A stretch of DNA of 64,000 nt from CAIXZV01 sp963697365 (lineage in GTDB: Bacteria; Chloroflexota; Limnocylindria; Limnocylindrales; CSP1-4): NCBI GenBank assembly GCA_963697365.1, contig CAVONT010000017.1, positions 310,001-374,000 of the forward strand, written 5' to 3'. A program made the translations under genes and the position numbers. Positions 28,711 to 38,863 of the stretch are shown here, in pieces (the stretch's first letter is position 1; every line of letters begins with the position of its first letter). The notes beneath the pieces were generated by a model. It saw nothing but the letters and a program-made list of their open reading frames with translations. It was not told where the DNA came from and did not search any database.

Positions 28711-30288
28711 ATGACTGACCGGCCGGGCGACACCATGCAGCCGATCCTCGAGGCGCGAGGGCTCTCCAAGGTCTTCGGCAACGGGACCCAGGCCCTCACC
28801 GACGTGGATCTGCAGGTACGCCCGGCCACCATCCACGGGATCGTCGGCGCCAACGGCGCCGGCAAGTCAACGCTCATCAAGATCATCAGCGGCGCCATCC
28901 GACCCTCGGATGGCGCCATGCTCTGGAAGGGCCGCGAGGTCGACTGGTCCAGCCCGCGCGACGCGCGGGCGGCCGGCATCCGGACGATCTACCAGCACAT
29001 CCCGCTGGTCCCCACCCTCTCGGTCATGGACAACGTGTTCCTGGACCAGAAGGGCCTCCTGCGCGGCGAGGGCAACCTGCGGGTCGCCTTCCGCGCAGCT
29101 CCTCGAGCGGATCGACTACGAGATCGATCCCGACGCCATCGTCTCCGACCTGCCGATCGGCGACCGCCAGATGGTCGCGATCCTCCAGGCGCTCTCCACC
29201 GGTGCCGAGCTGGTGATCATGGACGAGCCCACCGCGTCCCTGTCGGACACGGAGCGCGAGCTCGCCTTCGCCATCGTCCGCCGCCTGCGTGCGCAGGGCA
29301 CGACGTTCCTCTACATCTCCCACTTCCTCGACGAGATCCTCGACCTGACCGAGGAGGTCACGGTCCTGCGCGACGGGCGCGTGACGCTGCGGGCGGCGAC
29401 CGCCGACCTCGACGCCGCCAAGCTGGTCACCGCGATCGCCGGCGACCGCCTCGTCGCCACCGAGCACCACCGGACCGCCGCCGAGTCGATCGGCGAGCCG
29501 CTGCTCGAGGTGGAGCACCTCCACGTCCCGGGGCGCATCGAGGACGTGAGCATCACCGTCCACGAGGGCGAGGTCGTGGGCCTCGCAGGCCTCCTGGGCT
29601 CCGGGCGCTCGGAGCTCCTGCACGCCATCTTCGGCGCCGACGGCAGGGCGCAGGGGCACCGTCACGGTGCGGGGCCGCAAGGTCGGCCGCTCGACCGGCG
29701 CCGCCGTTGACGCCGGCATCGCGCTCGTCCCGGAGGACCGCTTCAAGCAGGGCCTGCTCGGCCCGTGGTCGATCTGGGAGAACACGAGCCTTCCGGACAT
29801 CAAGCGGCTCGCCTGGCGCCGGCTGATCCCGAGCGAGGCCGCAGGAGCGCGCCCGCGCGGACCGCGTGGTCGACGCGCTGGGCGTCGTCACGCAGTCGCA
29901 TCGACACGGAGGTCCGCGACCTGTCGGGCGGCAACGCCCAGAAGGTCGTCTTCGGCAAGTGGCTCGACGGCGCCGCGCGAGGTGATCCTCCTCGACGACC
30001 CCACCGTCGGCGTCGACGTCGGCGCCAAGAGCGACATCCTGGAGCTGATCCGCGGCTTCGCCCGCAACGGCAAGGCCGTGCTCATGGCCTCGTCGGACTT
30101 CGAGGAGCTGCTCGCGGTGTGCGACCGGGTCCTCGTGCTCGCCGACGGCGGCATCGTGGCCGAGCTGGACGCCGCCCGGACCACCGAGGCGGAGGTGCTC
30201 TGCGATCGCGAGCGGCCTCGGCTCGGCCGCAACCCCAACCGACCCCACGTCGCCGGTCACGCCGGACGACTCCACCGCCGCCGCGTAG
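28711..30288 (+). CDS. Sugar ABC transporter ATPase 2, RbsA type (about six frameshifts)
   Basis: Two-domain ATPase. Walker A ANGAGKSTLIK, HIPLVPTLSVMDNVFL; after a +1 shift near 29095, QLLERIDYEIDPDAIVSDLP and Walker B LVIMDEPTASLSD. Domain 2 has VVGLAGLLGSGRSELLHAIFG, then (next frame) ALVPEDRFKQGLLGPWSIWEN, the linker DLSGGNAQKVVFGKWLDG and Walker B-like VILLDDPTVGVDVGAKSD. Note Asp-Asp at the second catalytic position where Asp-Glu is usual. The second site of RbsA-type ATPases is often degenerate. All phase changes I could follow are +1. The C-terminal tail ends about 10 bases before the permease ATG. Confidence 0.85.
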
Positions 30289-30298
30289 GGAAGCCCGC

Positions 30299-31532
30299 AT
30301 GAAGCGTTCGATGTTCGGCCTCAAGACCGCTGGCGTGTACTACGCGCTGGCGGTGCTGGTCGTGGTGCTCGTGGCCCTCTCGGCGGCGGCCGGGCGACCG
30401 TTCTACCTGAACCCGACCAACGTCGCCAACGTCCTCGACCAGACCGCCTGGACGGGCATCGTGGCCGTGGCCATGACGATGCTCCTCATCACCGGCAACT
30501 TCGACCTCTCGGTCGGCTCGGTGGCCGCCTTCGCGGGCGCCATGACGATGCTCGTGCTCGACCAGGTGGGCACGCCGCTCACGATCGCTGCTCGTGTTCG
30601 GCGCAGGCCTCATCTTCGGCCTCATCAACGGCGCGCTCGTCCAGTACGTCGGGCATCAACGCCTTCATCGTCACCCTGGGCACGATGACCACGATCCGCG
30701 GCCTCGTGCAGATCCTCACCGACAGCCGGACGGTCATCGCCGAGACGACGGCCGAAGCCCTGACGCCGATCCAGAACGCGACCTGGGCCTTCTCGAACAC
30801 GCTGGTCCTGGCCATCGGCGCTGATCGTGCTGCTGCTGGGGATCCTCGCCTACGTGCGCCGCGGCACAGGGCAACAGGGGCTTCGGCGGGCATCGCGACC
30901 ATCGTGGGCGGCGCGATCGCGGTCGCCGATCGGCCTCCTGACCAGCTTCTCGTGGGACCTCACGATGCCGGTCCTGTACCTGATCGTCATCACGCTTGCC
31001 GCCTGGCTGTTCCTGCGGTTCACGGTGTTCGGCCGGCGCTGGTACGCGGTGGGCGGCAACGGCGAGGCGGCGAAGCTGTCCGGCATCCACCTCAACCGCT
31101 ACAAGATCGCGGGCTTCTGCCTGCACGGCGGTGGCCGCGTCGTTCATCGGCATCCTCTACGGCGCCGAGATCAAGTCGGTCAACCCGGGCACGCTGTCGG
31201 GCCTGGAGCTGTCCGTCCTCGCGGCGGCGATCCTCGGCGGCACCTCGCTCAACGGCGGCTCCGGCAACCCGATCAAGTCCGTCATCGGCGCCCTGATCCT
31301 GACCACGCTGACCAACGGCTTCAACATCCTGAACCTCGGCGCCACGTACCAGTCGTTCGTGGTGGGCCTCGTGATCATCGGTGCGGCGGCGATCTACACG
31401 GCATCGCGCTCCGACGGCGGGAAAGCGCTCGAGCCGCGCCGGCCACAAGGGCGCGGCGAGGCACCGCGGCCCGCCGCACCGGCAACCCCGGCAGCCTCGA
31501 CCTCTGCCGGATCCGGGAGCCCGTCAGCATGA
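30299..31532 (+). CDS. Sugar ABC transporter permease 2, RbsC type (about seven frameshifts)
   Basis: Hydrophobic permease. AVLVVVLVALSAAAGRPFYLN, then the signature MLLITGNFDLSVGSVAAFAG, then in successive frames LVFGAGLIFGLINGALVQYVG, INAFIVTLGTMTTIRGLVQIL, LIVLLLGILAYVRRG, GLLTSFSWDLTMPVLYLIVIT, the coupling loop YAVGGNGEAAKLSGIHLNRYKI, and VAASFIGILYGAEIKSVNPG. It ends with a 40-residue Pro/Ala-rich hydrophilic tail. Its TGA overlaps the ATG of the oxidoreductase (ATGA). The density of shifts is the highest in the window, and every one I phased is +1. Confidence 0.85.
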
Positions 31533-32636
31533 TCGGCGAGCTCGCGGAGATCGCGGCCGCCTGCGATCTCAGCGTTCCCGACGAGCATCAGCCGGCCCAT
31601 CGGCATCGTCGGCTCGGGCGCCGTCCTCGACGTCGCGCACCTGCCGGTCTACCGGGACGCGGGCATCCCCGTCCCGGCGATCTGGGCGCGCAACCGGGCC
31701 CATGCCGAGCGCCTCGCCCAGGCACACGGGATCGGACGGGTCCACGCCACGCTGGACGACCTGCTCGCGGATCCCGGATGTGGCGGTCCTCGACATCGCC
31801 GTCACCCCCGAGGCCCAGGTCGAGTTCGCGCTGCGGGCGCTCGACGCCGGCAAGGACGTGATCTGCCAGAAGCCGTTCGCCCTCGACGTCGGCCGACGCC
31901 GAACGGATCGTGGAGCGCGCGGACGGCCTCGGCCGGCAGGTCGCGGTCCAGCAGCAGATGCGCTTCTCCGAGGGGATCCTCGCGGCCCGCCAGATGGTGG
32001 CGCGCGGATGGATCGGCGAGGTCGTCGCGATCACGTTCGAGATCGACATCGCGACCGACTTCGCCTCGCTGGGGCTGGCTGGGCACCGTGCCCAGGCTGG
32101 AGATCTACTTCCACTCGATCCACTACGTCGACACGATCCGCGCCTTCCTGGGCGATCCGACCGCCGTCTTCGGGACGCAGTGGCGGCGGCCCGGCCAGAA
32201 GCCGGTCGGCGAGACGCGCACCGTCAGCGTGCTGCTCTACCCGGGCGACGTGCGCGCGGTGATCCTGGCCAACCACGAGAACGTCGCGGGCGACAACGAG
32301 GCCCGCTTCCGCATCGACGGCTCCGAGGGCTCGATCAAGGGCACGATCGGGCTGCTCTACGACTACCCGAAGGGCCGGGTCGACACCGTCGAGCTGTCCA
32401 GCCGCGTCATCCCCACCGACGGCTGGGTCCCATACCCGGTCACCCGCCGATGGATCCCCGACGCATTCCTGGGCCCCGTGGGGTCCATGTTCCGCGCCAT
32501 CGCCGAGGGCGGCGAGGCGGAGACGAGCGGCCGCGACAACCTGCAGACGCTGCGGGTCGCAGAGGCGCTCTACCAGTCCGGCGAGACCGGCCAGGTGGTC
32601 CCCATCGAGCCCCGCAAGGGACAGGAGCGGCCATGA
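31529..32636 (+). CDS. Gfo/Idh/MocA-family sugar oxidoreductase (four frameshifts)
   Basis: NAD(P)-dependent dehydrogenase acting on a sugar or inositol derivative. After a short N-terminal segment the Rossmann motif reads ISRPIGIVGSGAVLDVAHLP, followed by DPDVAVLDIAVTPEAQVEFALRAL and the catalytic-site Lys in GKDVICQKPFALDV. The substrate domain has QQMRFSEGILAARQMV, YFHSIHYVDTIRAFLGDPTAV (the HxxxD element typical of the family) and NHENVAGDNEARFRIDGSEG. +1 shifts are near 31577, 31771, 31893 and 32077. It overlaps the upstream permease and the downstream mutarotase by ATGA, so it is firmly part of the operon. Confidence 0.86.
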
Positions 32637-32958
32637 CACGCTACGCGAGCGTCCTGCGGATGCCGCCCGAGAACCTGGCGCGGTACACGCGAGCTCCACG
32701 CGGCCGTGTGGCCCGGCGTCCTCGCCAAGATCACCGAGTGCAACATCCGCAACTACTCCATCTACCACCGGGGCGGCTGGCTGTTCAGCTACTTCGAGTA
32801 CGTGGGCGAGGACTACGACGCGGACATGGCCAAGATGGCCGACGACCCCACGACCCAGGAGTGGTGGGCGATCAACATGCCCGCTCCAGGAGCCGCTCGA
32901 CGATCGCGCCGAGGGCGAGTGGTGGGCATCCATGGACGAGCTCTTCCACCTCGACTGA
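32633..32958 (+). CDS. L-rhamnose mutarotase family protein (two frameshifts)
   Basis: Small ferredoxin-fold enzyme, about 108 residues, that exchanges sugar anomers. Tyr and His of the active site appear in ARYTELHAAVWPGVL (the frame changes by +1 near 32691), followed by NIRNYSIYHRGGWLFSYFEYVG, the WW pair in TQEWWAINMP, and after a second +1 shift the C-terminal LDDRAEGEWWASMDELFHL, matching RhaM point by point. It points to an imported 6-deoxyhexose or related aldose. It sits between the oxidoreductase and the URO-D-type methyltransferase. Confidence 0.85.
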
Positions 32959-33040
32959 TCAGCGGCCCCCACGGCGCCGCCGCCGGGAGCCACCACCGCC
33001 ACCGGGCTGACGTCCCCGGCCCGCGAAGGAGATCCGCAGC

Positions 33041-34236
33041 ATGGGCATGTTCAACTACTCGGGCAAGGGCGCCGGCACCGAGCGCAAGCCGGGCACGTAC
33101 GCCAAGCTGGAGCGGCTGGCGAAGACGTTCCGCCACGAGGAGCCGGACCGCGTGCCGATCAGCGACTTCTTCTGGGGCAGCTTCACGCGACGCTGGCGCA
33201 GGGACCTCGGCCTGCCCGCGGACGCCAACCCGTACTACTACTACGACCTCGACTTGGATCGTCACGGTCCCCAACATGGACCCGCAGATCCGGCCGTTCG
33301 AGACGCTCCAGGAGGACGACGAGGAGGTCGTGTCAAGACGGGCTTCGAGACGACGATCCGCAAGCGCTTCGACCTGCCGATGCCCGAGCAGGTGAGCTGG
33401 GAGACCGACACGCTCGAGAAGCTCGAGGCGTTCGAGTTCGACGATCCGGCCGACCGCCGCCGCTTCTTCGAGGCCGGCGACAACCAGATCGCGGGCGTCG
33501 GCGACGGCTTCGAGCGCAACAGCCCGCCCTGGGTCGACACGGTCAAGTCCTCTGCCCGGACTTCCCGGTCTACGGCAGCATCACCGAGGCGTCGCGAGAT
33601 CACGCACCCGGCTGATCGGCCAGCTCAACACGCTGATGTGGATCGGCGAGGAGCCCGAGCGAGTTCGGCGAGCAGCTCGCTCCGGATCGGCGAGTTCTAC
33701 CTCGAGTGCGCCAAGGCCGCGATCGAGGCGGCCGACGGGCTGCTCGACGGCTTCGTCATCTGGGGTGACGTGGCCTACAGCAAGAGCACGTTCATGAAGC
33801 CCGACTACTGGCGCGACGTACTACAAGCCCTCGGTGGCGAAGATCATCGAGCTCTGCCACGACCACGGGCTGCCGGTCATCTACCACGGCTGCGGCAACG
33901 TCCAGGCGATCTTCGAGGACATGATCGAGATCGGCCTCGACGCCTACAACCCGCTCGAGGCGAAGGCCGGCATGGACGTCGTGGAGCTGCGCCAGGAGTC
34001 TGGGCCATCGGCTCACGTTCTGCGGCAACAGCGACATCCAGGTCTGGGAGCGCGGCGATCCCGACGGAGGTCCGCCGCGAGGTGCTCCACCGGCTGAGCT
34101 GCCGCCAACGGCGGCGGCTACATCTTCATGAGCCGACCACTCGGTGGCGAGCGATGTCTCCGGCCACACCTACGACTAGATCGTCAAGCTCGTGCGCGAG
34201 TACGGCACCTACCCCTTGAATCTCCCCGCGGAGTAG
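33041..34236 (+). CDS. URO-D-fold corrinoid methyltransferase (MtaA/CmuA-like), multiply frameshifted
   Basis: Uroporphyrinogen-decarboxylase superfamily protein of about 395 codons. N-terminus KLERLAKTFRHEEPDRVPISDFFWG. The middle has FVIWGDVAYSKSTFMKPDYWRD and IIELCHDHGLPVIYHGCGNVQAIFEDMIEIGLDAYNPLEAKAG, where the His/Cys pair HGCGN resembles the zinc thiol-activating site of MtaA-type methyltransferases (HxCxN). Later parts read LTFCGNSDIQVWERGDP and NGGGYIFM. An in-frame TAG at 34177-34179 interrupts GHTYD-stop-IVKLVREYGTYPL, where Tyr would fit. The corrinoid-protein gene follows 77 bases later, so a corrinoid-linked methyl transfer, not heme synthesis, is the likely job. Confidence 0.8.
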
Positions 34237-34250
34237 TCAACCACGCATCC

Positions 34251-34289
34251 GTGCCGCCCGGCGGAGCTCTCCTCCCCGCCGGGCGGCAC
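34251..34289 (+). terminator. Strong intercistronic hairpin between methyltransferase and corrinoid genes
   Basis: A perfect 14-bp stem, GTGCCGCCCGGCGG (34251-34264) and CCGCCGGGCGGCAC (34276-34289), with an 11-base loop, follows the methyltransferase stop by 14 bases. The Shine-Dalgarno sequence for the next gene (AGGAG) lies just after it. It could be a terminator, an attenuator or an mRNA-stabilising hairpin. Confidence 0.7.
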
Positions 34290-34313
34290 ACCTCTCACCA
34301 GGAGCCCCACCCC

Positions 34314-34945
34314 ATGGCCGACCTCGCCGCCCTCAGCGCCGCCATCGAGGCGGGCAACCGCACCGCCTCCGCCGAGCTCACCCGCGAGGCGCTCGACGAG
34401 GGTGTCGACCCCGAGACCATCCTCGGCCGCGATGACCGGCCGCGATGGACGTCGTCGGCCAGAAGTTCCAGGAGGGCGAGCTGTTCGTCCCCGAGATGCT
34501 CATCGCCGCCCGGGCCATGAAGGCGGGCGACCGAGATCCTCGAGCCGGCCCTCGCCGCGGCTGGCGTCGTGCCCGAGCACACCGCCGATCGTTGGCACGG
34601 TCGAGGGCGACCTCCACGACATCGGCAAGAACCTCGTCGCGATGATGTGGAAGGGCGCCGGCTTCGAGGTGGTCGACCTCGGCGTCAACGTCCCGGCGGC
34701 GAAGTTCATCGAGGCGGCTCGCGAGCACGAGGCGGACATCGTCGGGCTGTCGGCGCTGCTGACGACCACGATGCCCAACATGCGCGGGGTCGTCGAGGCC
34801 GTTCAAGGCGTCCGGCCTGCCGGCCGAAGGTCGTCATCGGCGGCGCGCCGACGACCCCGAGTTCGCCGAGCAGATCGGCGCCGATGGGTTTGCGCCCGAC
34901 GCCGGCGCCGCCGTCGACCTGGCTCGCCGCCTGCTCGCGAGCTGA
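34314..34945 (+). CDS. Corrinoid (B12-binding) methyltransferase partner protein (several frameshifts)
   Basis: Methyl carrier of the MtaC/MttC family. N-terminal helical cap: DLAALSAAIEAGNRTASAELTREALDEG, then (after +1 shifts) MDVVGQKFQEGELFVPEMLIAARAM. The cobalamin domain has the base-off motif GTVEGDLHDIGKNLVAMMWKGAGFEVVDLG, with lower-ligand His in DLHDIG, followed by DIVGLSALLTTTMPNMRGVV and, in another frame, KVVIGGAP...GADGFAPDAGAAVDLARRLL. About 210 codons, typical length. Shifts lie near 34428, 34437, 34532, 34591 and in 34805-34850. It is last in the sugar operon, 18 bases from the convergent LacI (4) gene. Confidence 0.87.
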
Positions 34946-34962
34946 CGCCGGCCGCGACGGGC

Positions 34963-36073
34963 TCACGCCGTCGACCAGTGACCGCACGGCCAACGCCTGG
35001 GCATAGGGTCGACGCCCGGGCCGGCAGCCCGCCTCGGAGCGCGACGCTCGGCGGGGGAGGCGGTAGCGACGGGCCCGCCGCTCGAGCTGGCGGACGACCA
35101 GGCTCGGTCGGGAGCACGACCTCCTGCGCGGGCCCGTCCGGACGCTGCGATCCGTTCACCAGGAGCGTCGCACCGCCCCGGCGGCCCATCTCGAAGGCGG
35201 GCTGGGCCACGACGGTCAGGAACGGGAAGGTGACCATCGCCTCGGGCAGGTCGTCGAAGCCGACGACGGCGACGTCGTCGGGGACGCGCAGCCCGAGCTC
35301 GTCGAGCGCGTGCAGGACGCCGATGGCGATGAAGTTGTTGGCGGCGAACAGGGCCGTCGGGCGCGGCACCCGCGCATCGCGGCCAGCGCCATGGCGCGCC
35401 CGCTCTCGATCGTGAACGCCCCGTGCAGCACGGGCGGCGGCGGGCAGGCCCGCCTCGTCCACGAGCGCCCGCGAGAAGCCGGCGACGCGGTCGACCGCCG
35501 TGGGGACCGTCGCCGGACCCGACAGCACCGCGATGTCGCCGGTGCCCGAGGCCCACCAGCAGGCGCCCGAGCTCGAGCGCGCCGCCCTCGGAGTCCGCGC
35601 GGACGACGTCGGCGCCCTGGCGCCTGCGGGCGCCGGTCGACCACCACCAGCGGGACGCCCCGCTCCCGGCAAGCCGGACGGTCTCCTCGCCGGTGCCGGC
35701 CGGGACGACCAGGAGGCCGTCGACCTGCCGCTGGAGGAGCATCGGGACCAGGCGCCGCTCCTCGTCCTCGCGCTCGTCGCTGTTGGCGAGGAGCAGCGAG
35801 ATGCCGGCCTCGCGCGCGGCCGTCTCGACGCCCTGGGCGAGCGTCGTGAAGAACGGGTTCGTCATGTCGGGCAGCAGCGAGCGCGATCGTGTCGGTCCGC
35901 TTCGTGCGCGGAGGTTGCGGGCCAGCGTGTTGGGCATGTAGCCCGTCTCGGCGAGCGCCTGCTCGACGCGGGCGCGGAGCGCCGGGCTGACCGGGCCGGA
36001 GCCGTTGACGACCCGCGACACGGTCATGGGCGAGACGCCGGCCCGCCGCGCGACGTCGAGCAGGGTCGGGCAC
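34963..36073 (-). CDS. LacI-family transcriptional regulator (4), frameshifted
   Basis: Minus-strand regulator. Helix-turn-helix TLLDVARRAGVSPMTVSRVVNG and hinge YMPNTLARNLRA. The effector domain is spread over frames: LLPDMTNPFFTTLAQGVETAA, RQVDGLLVVPAGTGEE, then TALFAANNFIAIGVLHALDELG and VVGFDDLPEAMVTFPFLTVVA. The GTG at 36073 has AGGA close upstream, and one extra base just after it must be removed to read into the helix-turn-helix. The C-terminus is uncertain (VLPTELVVRQLERR, then 34963 or a nearby stop). It follows the GHMP-kinase fusion gene by four bases, so it belongs to the GDP-sugar operon. Confidence 0.82.
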
Positions 36074-36077
36074 GGTC

Positions 36078-37737
36078 CTAGAAGCCCCGCAGGGCCGTGC
36101 TGGACCGCGCCGGCAGCCCGGCGTGCGGCACGCGCTGCAGGACGACGTACTCGATCCCGTGCTCGCGGCAGAACTCGCGCTTCTCGGGCTGGTCGCCGTC
36201 CTCGTTGACGACGTAGTGGGTCGGCCGGATCTCGGCGATCTCGGGCTCGGCGTCCATCCAGCCGGAGCCGGACGAGACGAGGCACTGGTGCACGCTCTTC
36301 ACGGCGCCGACCATGTACCGCCGCTCCTCCTCGCGCTGGAGCGGGTGCCCGGGCCCCTTGAGGAGCTCCACGTTGCGGTCGCTGCCGACGACGGCGTACA
36401 GCGCCCCGTACGCGGCGGCGTCCATGAAGAACCGGATGTGACCGGAGTGGAGCCAGTCGTAGCAGCCGGTGACGACGACCCGCGGCGTGCCCGTCGGGCG
36501 GAGCGGCGGGCTCGGGGACCGGGAAGCCGGCGCGGTCGGCGGCTGACGACGTGGACGGCGATGCCCGCGCGTCGGCGGCCGCCTCGCACGGCCGGATCCA
36601 GCGTCCTCCTCGCGCACGGCGAGATCGGGCGCCGGCGCGGCCAGGTCGTCGAGCACGTCCGCCACGGGCCGGTCCACGACCTCGGCGGAGGTCGACGAAG
36701 CGGAGCGACTCGGCGAGGAACAGCCGCTCGGCGGCGGGGAACAGCGGCGGGCGCCGGTCCGGCGCCGCCAGCAGGGCGTCGGACGGGATGCGCACGTGGA
36801 GCGGCCCGAGGGCGGCGGCCTCCTCGAGGAACCGCACGTCGTCGAGCGAGGTTGTCGAGGCTCGCCTCGACGACGACCACGGGCCCGCCACGGCCGGCGT
36901 CATGCGCGCACCGCGATCGCGCGAGGAGCCCGGCGGCGGCGTCTCCGACGCCACGATCACGTACCCGCCGCCGCACCCGGAGAACATCGCGCCCGGGTGG
37001 TCGGCGGCGTAGGCGGCCAGCGAGGCCAAGCAGGTCGATCGTGATCGTGGGGTGCTCGAAGACCTGGGGCAGGATCGCGTCCCACGCGCGCGAGCACTCG
37101 TTGAGCGACTCGCCGAGGGCCCGCGAGGTCCATCGCCACGATCGCGTCGTAGCAGGCGCGCCCGCTGGCGCCGAGGCGGGCGATCCACGCCGGATCCAGT
37201 CGCTTGATGCCCAGGGGCCCGTAGCCCGGCGGCCGCTGCATGACCGGGACCAGGTGGATCACCCGCTCCAGCCATGCGACGACCTCGGGGTCCGAGGTGG
37301 ACTCGACGTGCGACGGGAACCAGCCGCCGTCGACGGACGCGTCGTAGTCGAGCCGGCTGATCCCCGGGTAGATGAGGCCGCACATGTCCTGCGACCCGGA
37401 CGGCTCGGTCAGGTCGGCGTTCTCGACCGCGTAGAGCTCGCGGACGAGGCTGGCCGGCGTCCGGTCGGCCGGGAACGCGTCGCCCCACAGGGCCTGGGCC
37501 GCGATCCGGGTCCCGGTCGCCATGCCGCAGCGGTCCATGTAGCGGACCACGGGCTGGAGCGAGACGACCACCATCGACCCCGGCGGCTCCGGGTTGAGCG
37601 AGCTAGACGAACGGCTGGTCGATCCAGCCGCCCGCCATCTGCAGCCGGTAGGGGAGGCTCCCGATGGCACCGCGCACGGCGGAGGCGCGGGCGCCCGGCG
37701 GGGCCGCCGGGGAGGGGGCCGCGGCCGACCCGGTCAT
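36078..37737 (-). CDS. GHMP sugar kinase fused to two nucleotidyltransferase-like domains (frameshifted)
   Basis: About 553 codons. Part 1 is a GHMP kinase: LPYRLQMAGGWIDQPFV, GMATGTR, EPSGSQDMCGLIYPG and the C-terminal FSGCGGGYVIVAS. Part 2 resembles a cytidylyltransferase (DDVRFLEEAAALGPLHVRI, then FPAAERLFLAESLRFVDL) but lacks the HxGH motif and is probably inactive. Part 3 is a complete nucleotidyltransferase: GCYDWLHSGHIRFFMDAA (HSGH), EERRYMVGAVKSV, HYVVNEDGDQPEKREFC, RSSTALRGF. The combination suggests a kinase plus nucleotide-activation enzyme for a sugar, like HldE or FKP in logic but with different domains. The first shift is at 37606, where an extra base creates a TAG. The ATG at 37737 lies seven bases after the epimerase stop. 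Confidence 0.75.
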
Positions 37738-37743
37738 CGCGGT

Positions 37744-38805
37744 CTAGCCCTCGACGACGCGCTTGCCGGCCTTGCGGGCGGCGAACTGCTCGGCGATCCA
37801 GGCGTAGGTCTCGGCCATGCCGTCGCGGAGGGGCGTGTTGGGCTCCCAGCCGAGGATCCGCTGGATCATCGTGTTGTCGCTGTTGCGGCCGGCGACGCCC
37901 TTGGGCGCGTCCAGCTTGTACGAGCGCTCGAGCTTGACGCCGGCGATCTCCTCGACGATCGAGACCAGCTCGTTGATCGAGACGAGCTCGCTCGAGCCGA
38001 GGTTGATCGGGGTCGCGATCAGCTCGGGCGTGTGCATGATCAGGTCGATGCCGTGGACGCAGTCGTCGATGTAGCAGAAGCGGCGCGTCTGGGTGCCGTC
38101 GCCCCAGATCTCGATGCGCATGTCGCCGCTGTCCTGGGCCTCGAGCACCTTGCGGATCATCGCCGCCGGCGCCTTCTCGCGGCCGCCGAACCAGGTGCCG
38201 TTGGGGCCGTAGATGTTGTGGAAGCGGGCGATGTGGGTCTCGAGGCCGCGCTCCGCCCAGTACTCCTGGCAGAACATCTCGGAGATGAGCTTCTCCCAGC
38301 CGTAGCCGCGCTCGGCCATCGCCGGGTAGGCGTCGGACTCCTTGAGCGCGATCACCTCGGGCGTCTTCTGGAGGTCCGTGTTGTAGGCGCAGGCCGACGA
38401 GGAGAAGAAGTAGCGCGAGACGCCGGCCCGGTAGGAGGCCTCGGTCAGGTGCGTGTTGACGAGGATGCTGCGCAGGCACTCGACGCGGAAGTTCTCGATG
38501 AAGCCCATGCCGCCCATGTCGGCCGCCAGGTTGTAGACCTCGACGGCGCCCTTGACGGCGTCGATCGCGTTCTGCTCGTGGCTGAGGTCCATGGAGATGG
38601 ACTCGACGCCCGGGACGCGCAGGTACCAGTCGGGGAGGGGCTTGCGGTCGATGGCCCGGATGTTGGTGTAGCCCTGCTCCGCGAAGTAGCGGGTCAGCGA
38701 TCCGGCGATGAACCCGCCGGCGCCGGCGATGACGATGAGGTCGTCCTTGGCCAGGCCGCGCGTGACGCTCGTGCCGGGGATGGTGTCGGTGAACTCGGTG
38801 GTCAT
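37744..38805 (-). CDS. NAD-dependent epimerase, GDP-mannose 3,5-epimerase-like
   Basis: Extended SDR of 353 residues, intact. Cofactor motif IVIAGAGGFIAGSLTRYF, EVYNLAADMGGMGFIENF, the catalytic loop SSSACAYNTDL with the Cys that acts as base in plant GME, the active-site motif YGWEKLISEMFC, and RFHNIYGPNGTWFGGREKAPAA with the Lys of GME. WGDGTQTRRFCYIDDCVHGI and GVAGRNSDNTMIQRILGW complete a close match to GDP-mannose 3,5-epimerase (GDP-Man to GDP-L-Gal or GDP-L-gulose). With ManC divergently adjacent, GDP-mannose would be available. AGAGGAAG precedes the ATG. First gene of the minus-strand operon. Confidence 0.85.
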   Translation of the reverse strand: MTTEFTDTIPGTSVTRGLAKDDLIVIAGAGGFIAGSLTRYFAEQGYTNIRAIDRKPLPDWYLRVPGVESISMDLSHEQNAIDAVKGAVEVYNLAADMGGMGFIENFRVECLRSILVNTHLTEASYRAGVSRYFFSSSACAYNTDLQKTPEVIALKESDAYPAMAERGYGWEKLISEMFCQEYWAERGLETHIARFHNIYGPNGTWFGGREKAPAAMIRKVLEAQDSGDMRIEIWGDGTQTRRFCYIDDCVHGIDLIMHTPELIATPINLGSSELVSINELVSIVEEIAGVKLERSYKLDAPKGVAGRNSDNTMIQRILGWEPNTPLRDGMAETYAWIAEQFAARKAGKRVVEG

Positions 38806-38863
38806 CGCGCTTCCTCTGTGTGCGCGATCGTTGGGGGCCTGTGGGTGTAGCGTCGGTTGTGGT

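Noticed and set aside
34177..34179. Pyrrolysine codon
   Set aside because: URO-D-fold methyltransferases are not Pyl proteins, no pyl genes are in view, and Tyr fits the context.
33041..34236. Heme biosynthesis uroporphyrinogen decarboxylase (hemE)
   Set aside because: The sequence has the HGCGN site and lies next to a corrinoid protein gene in a sugar operon, with no heme genes nearby.
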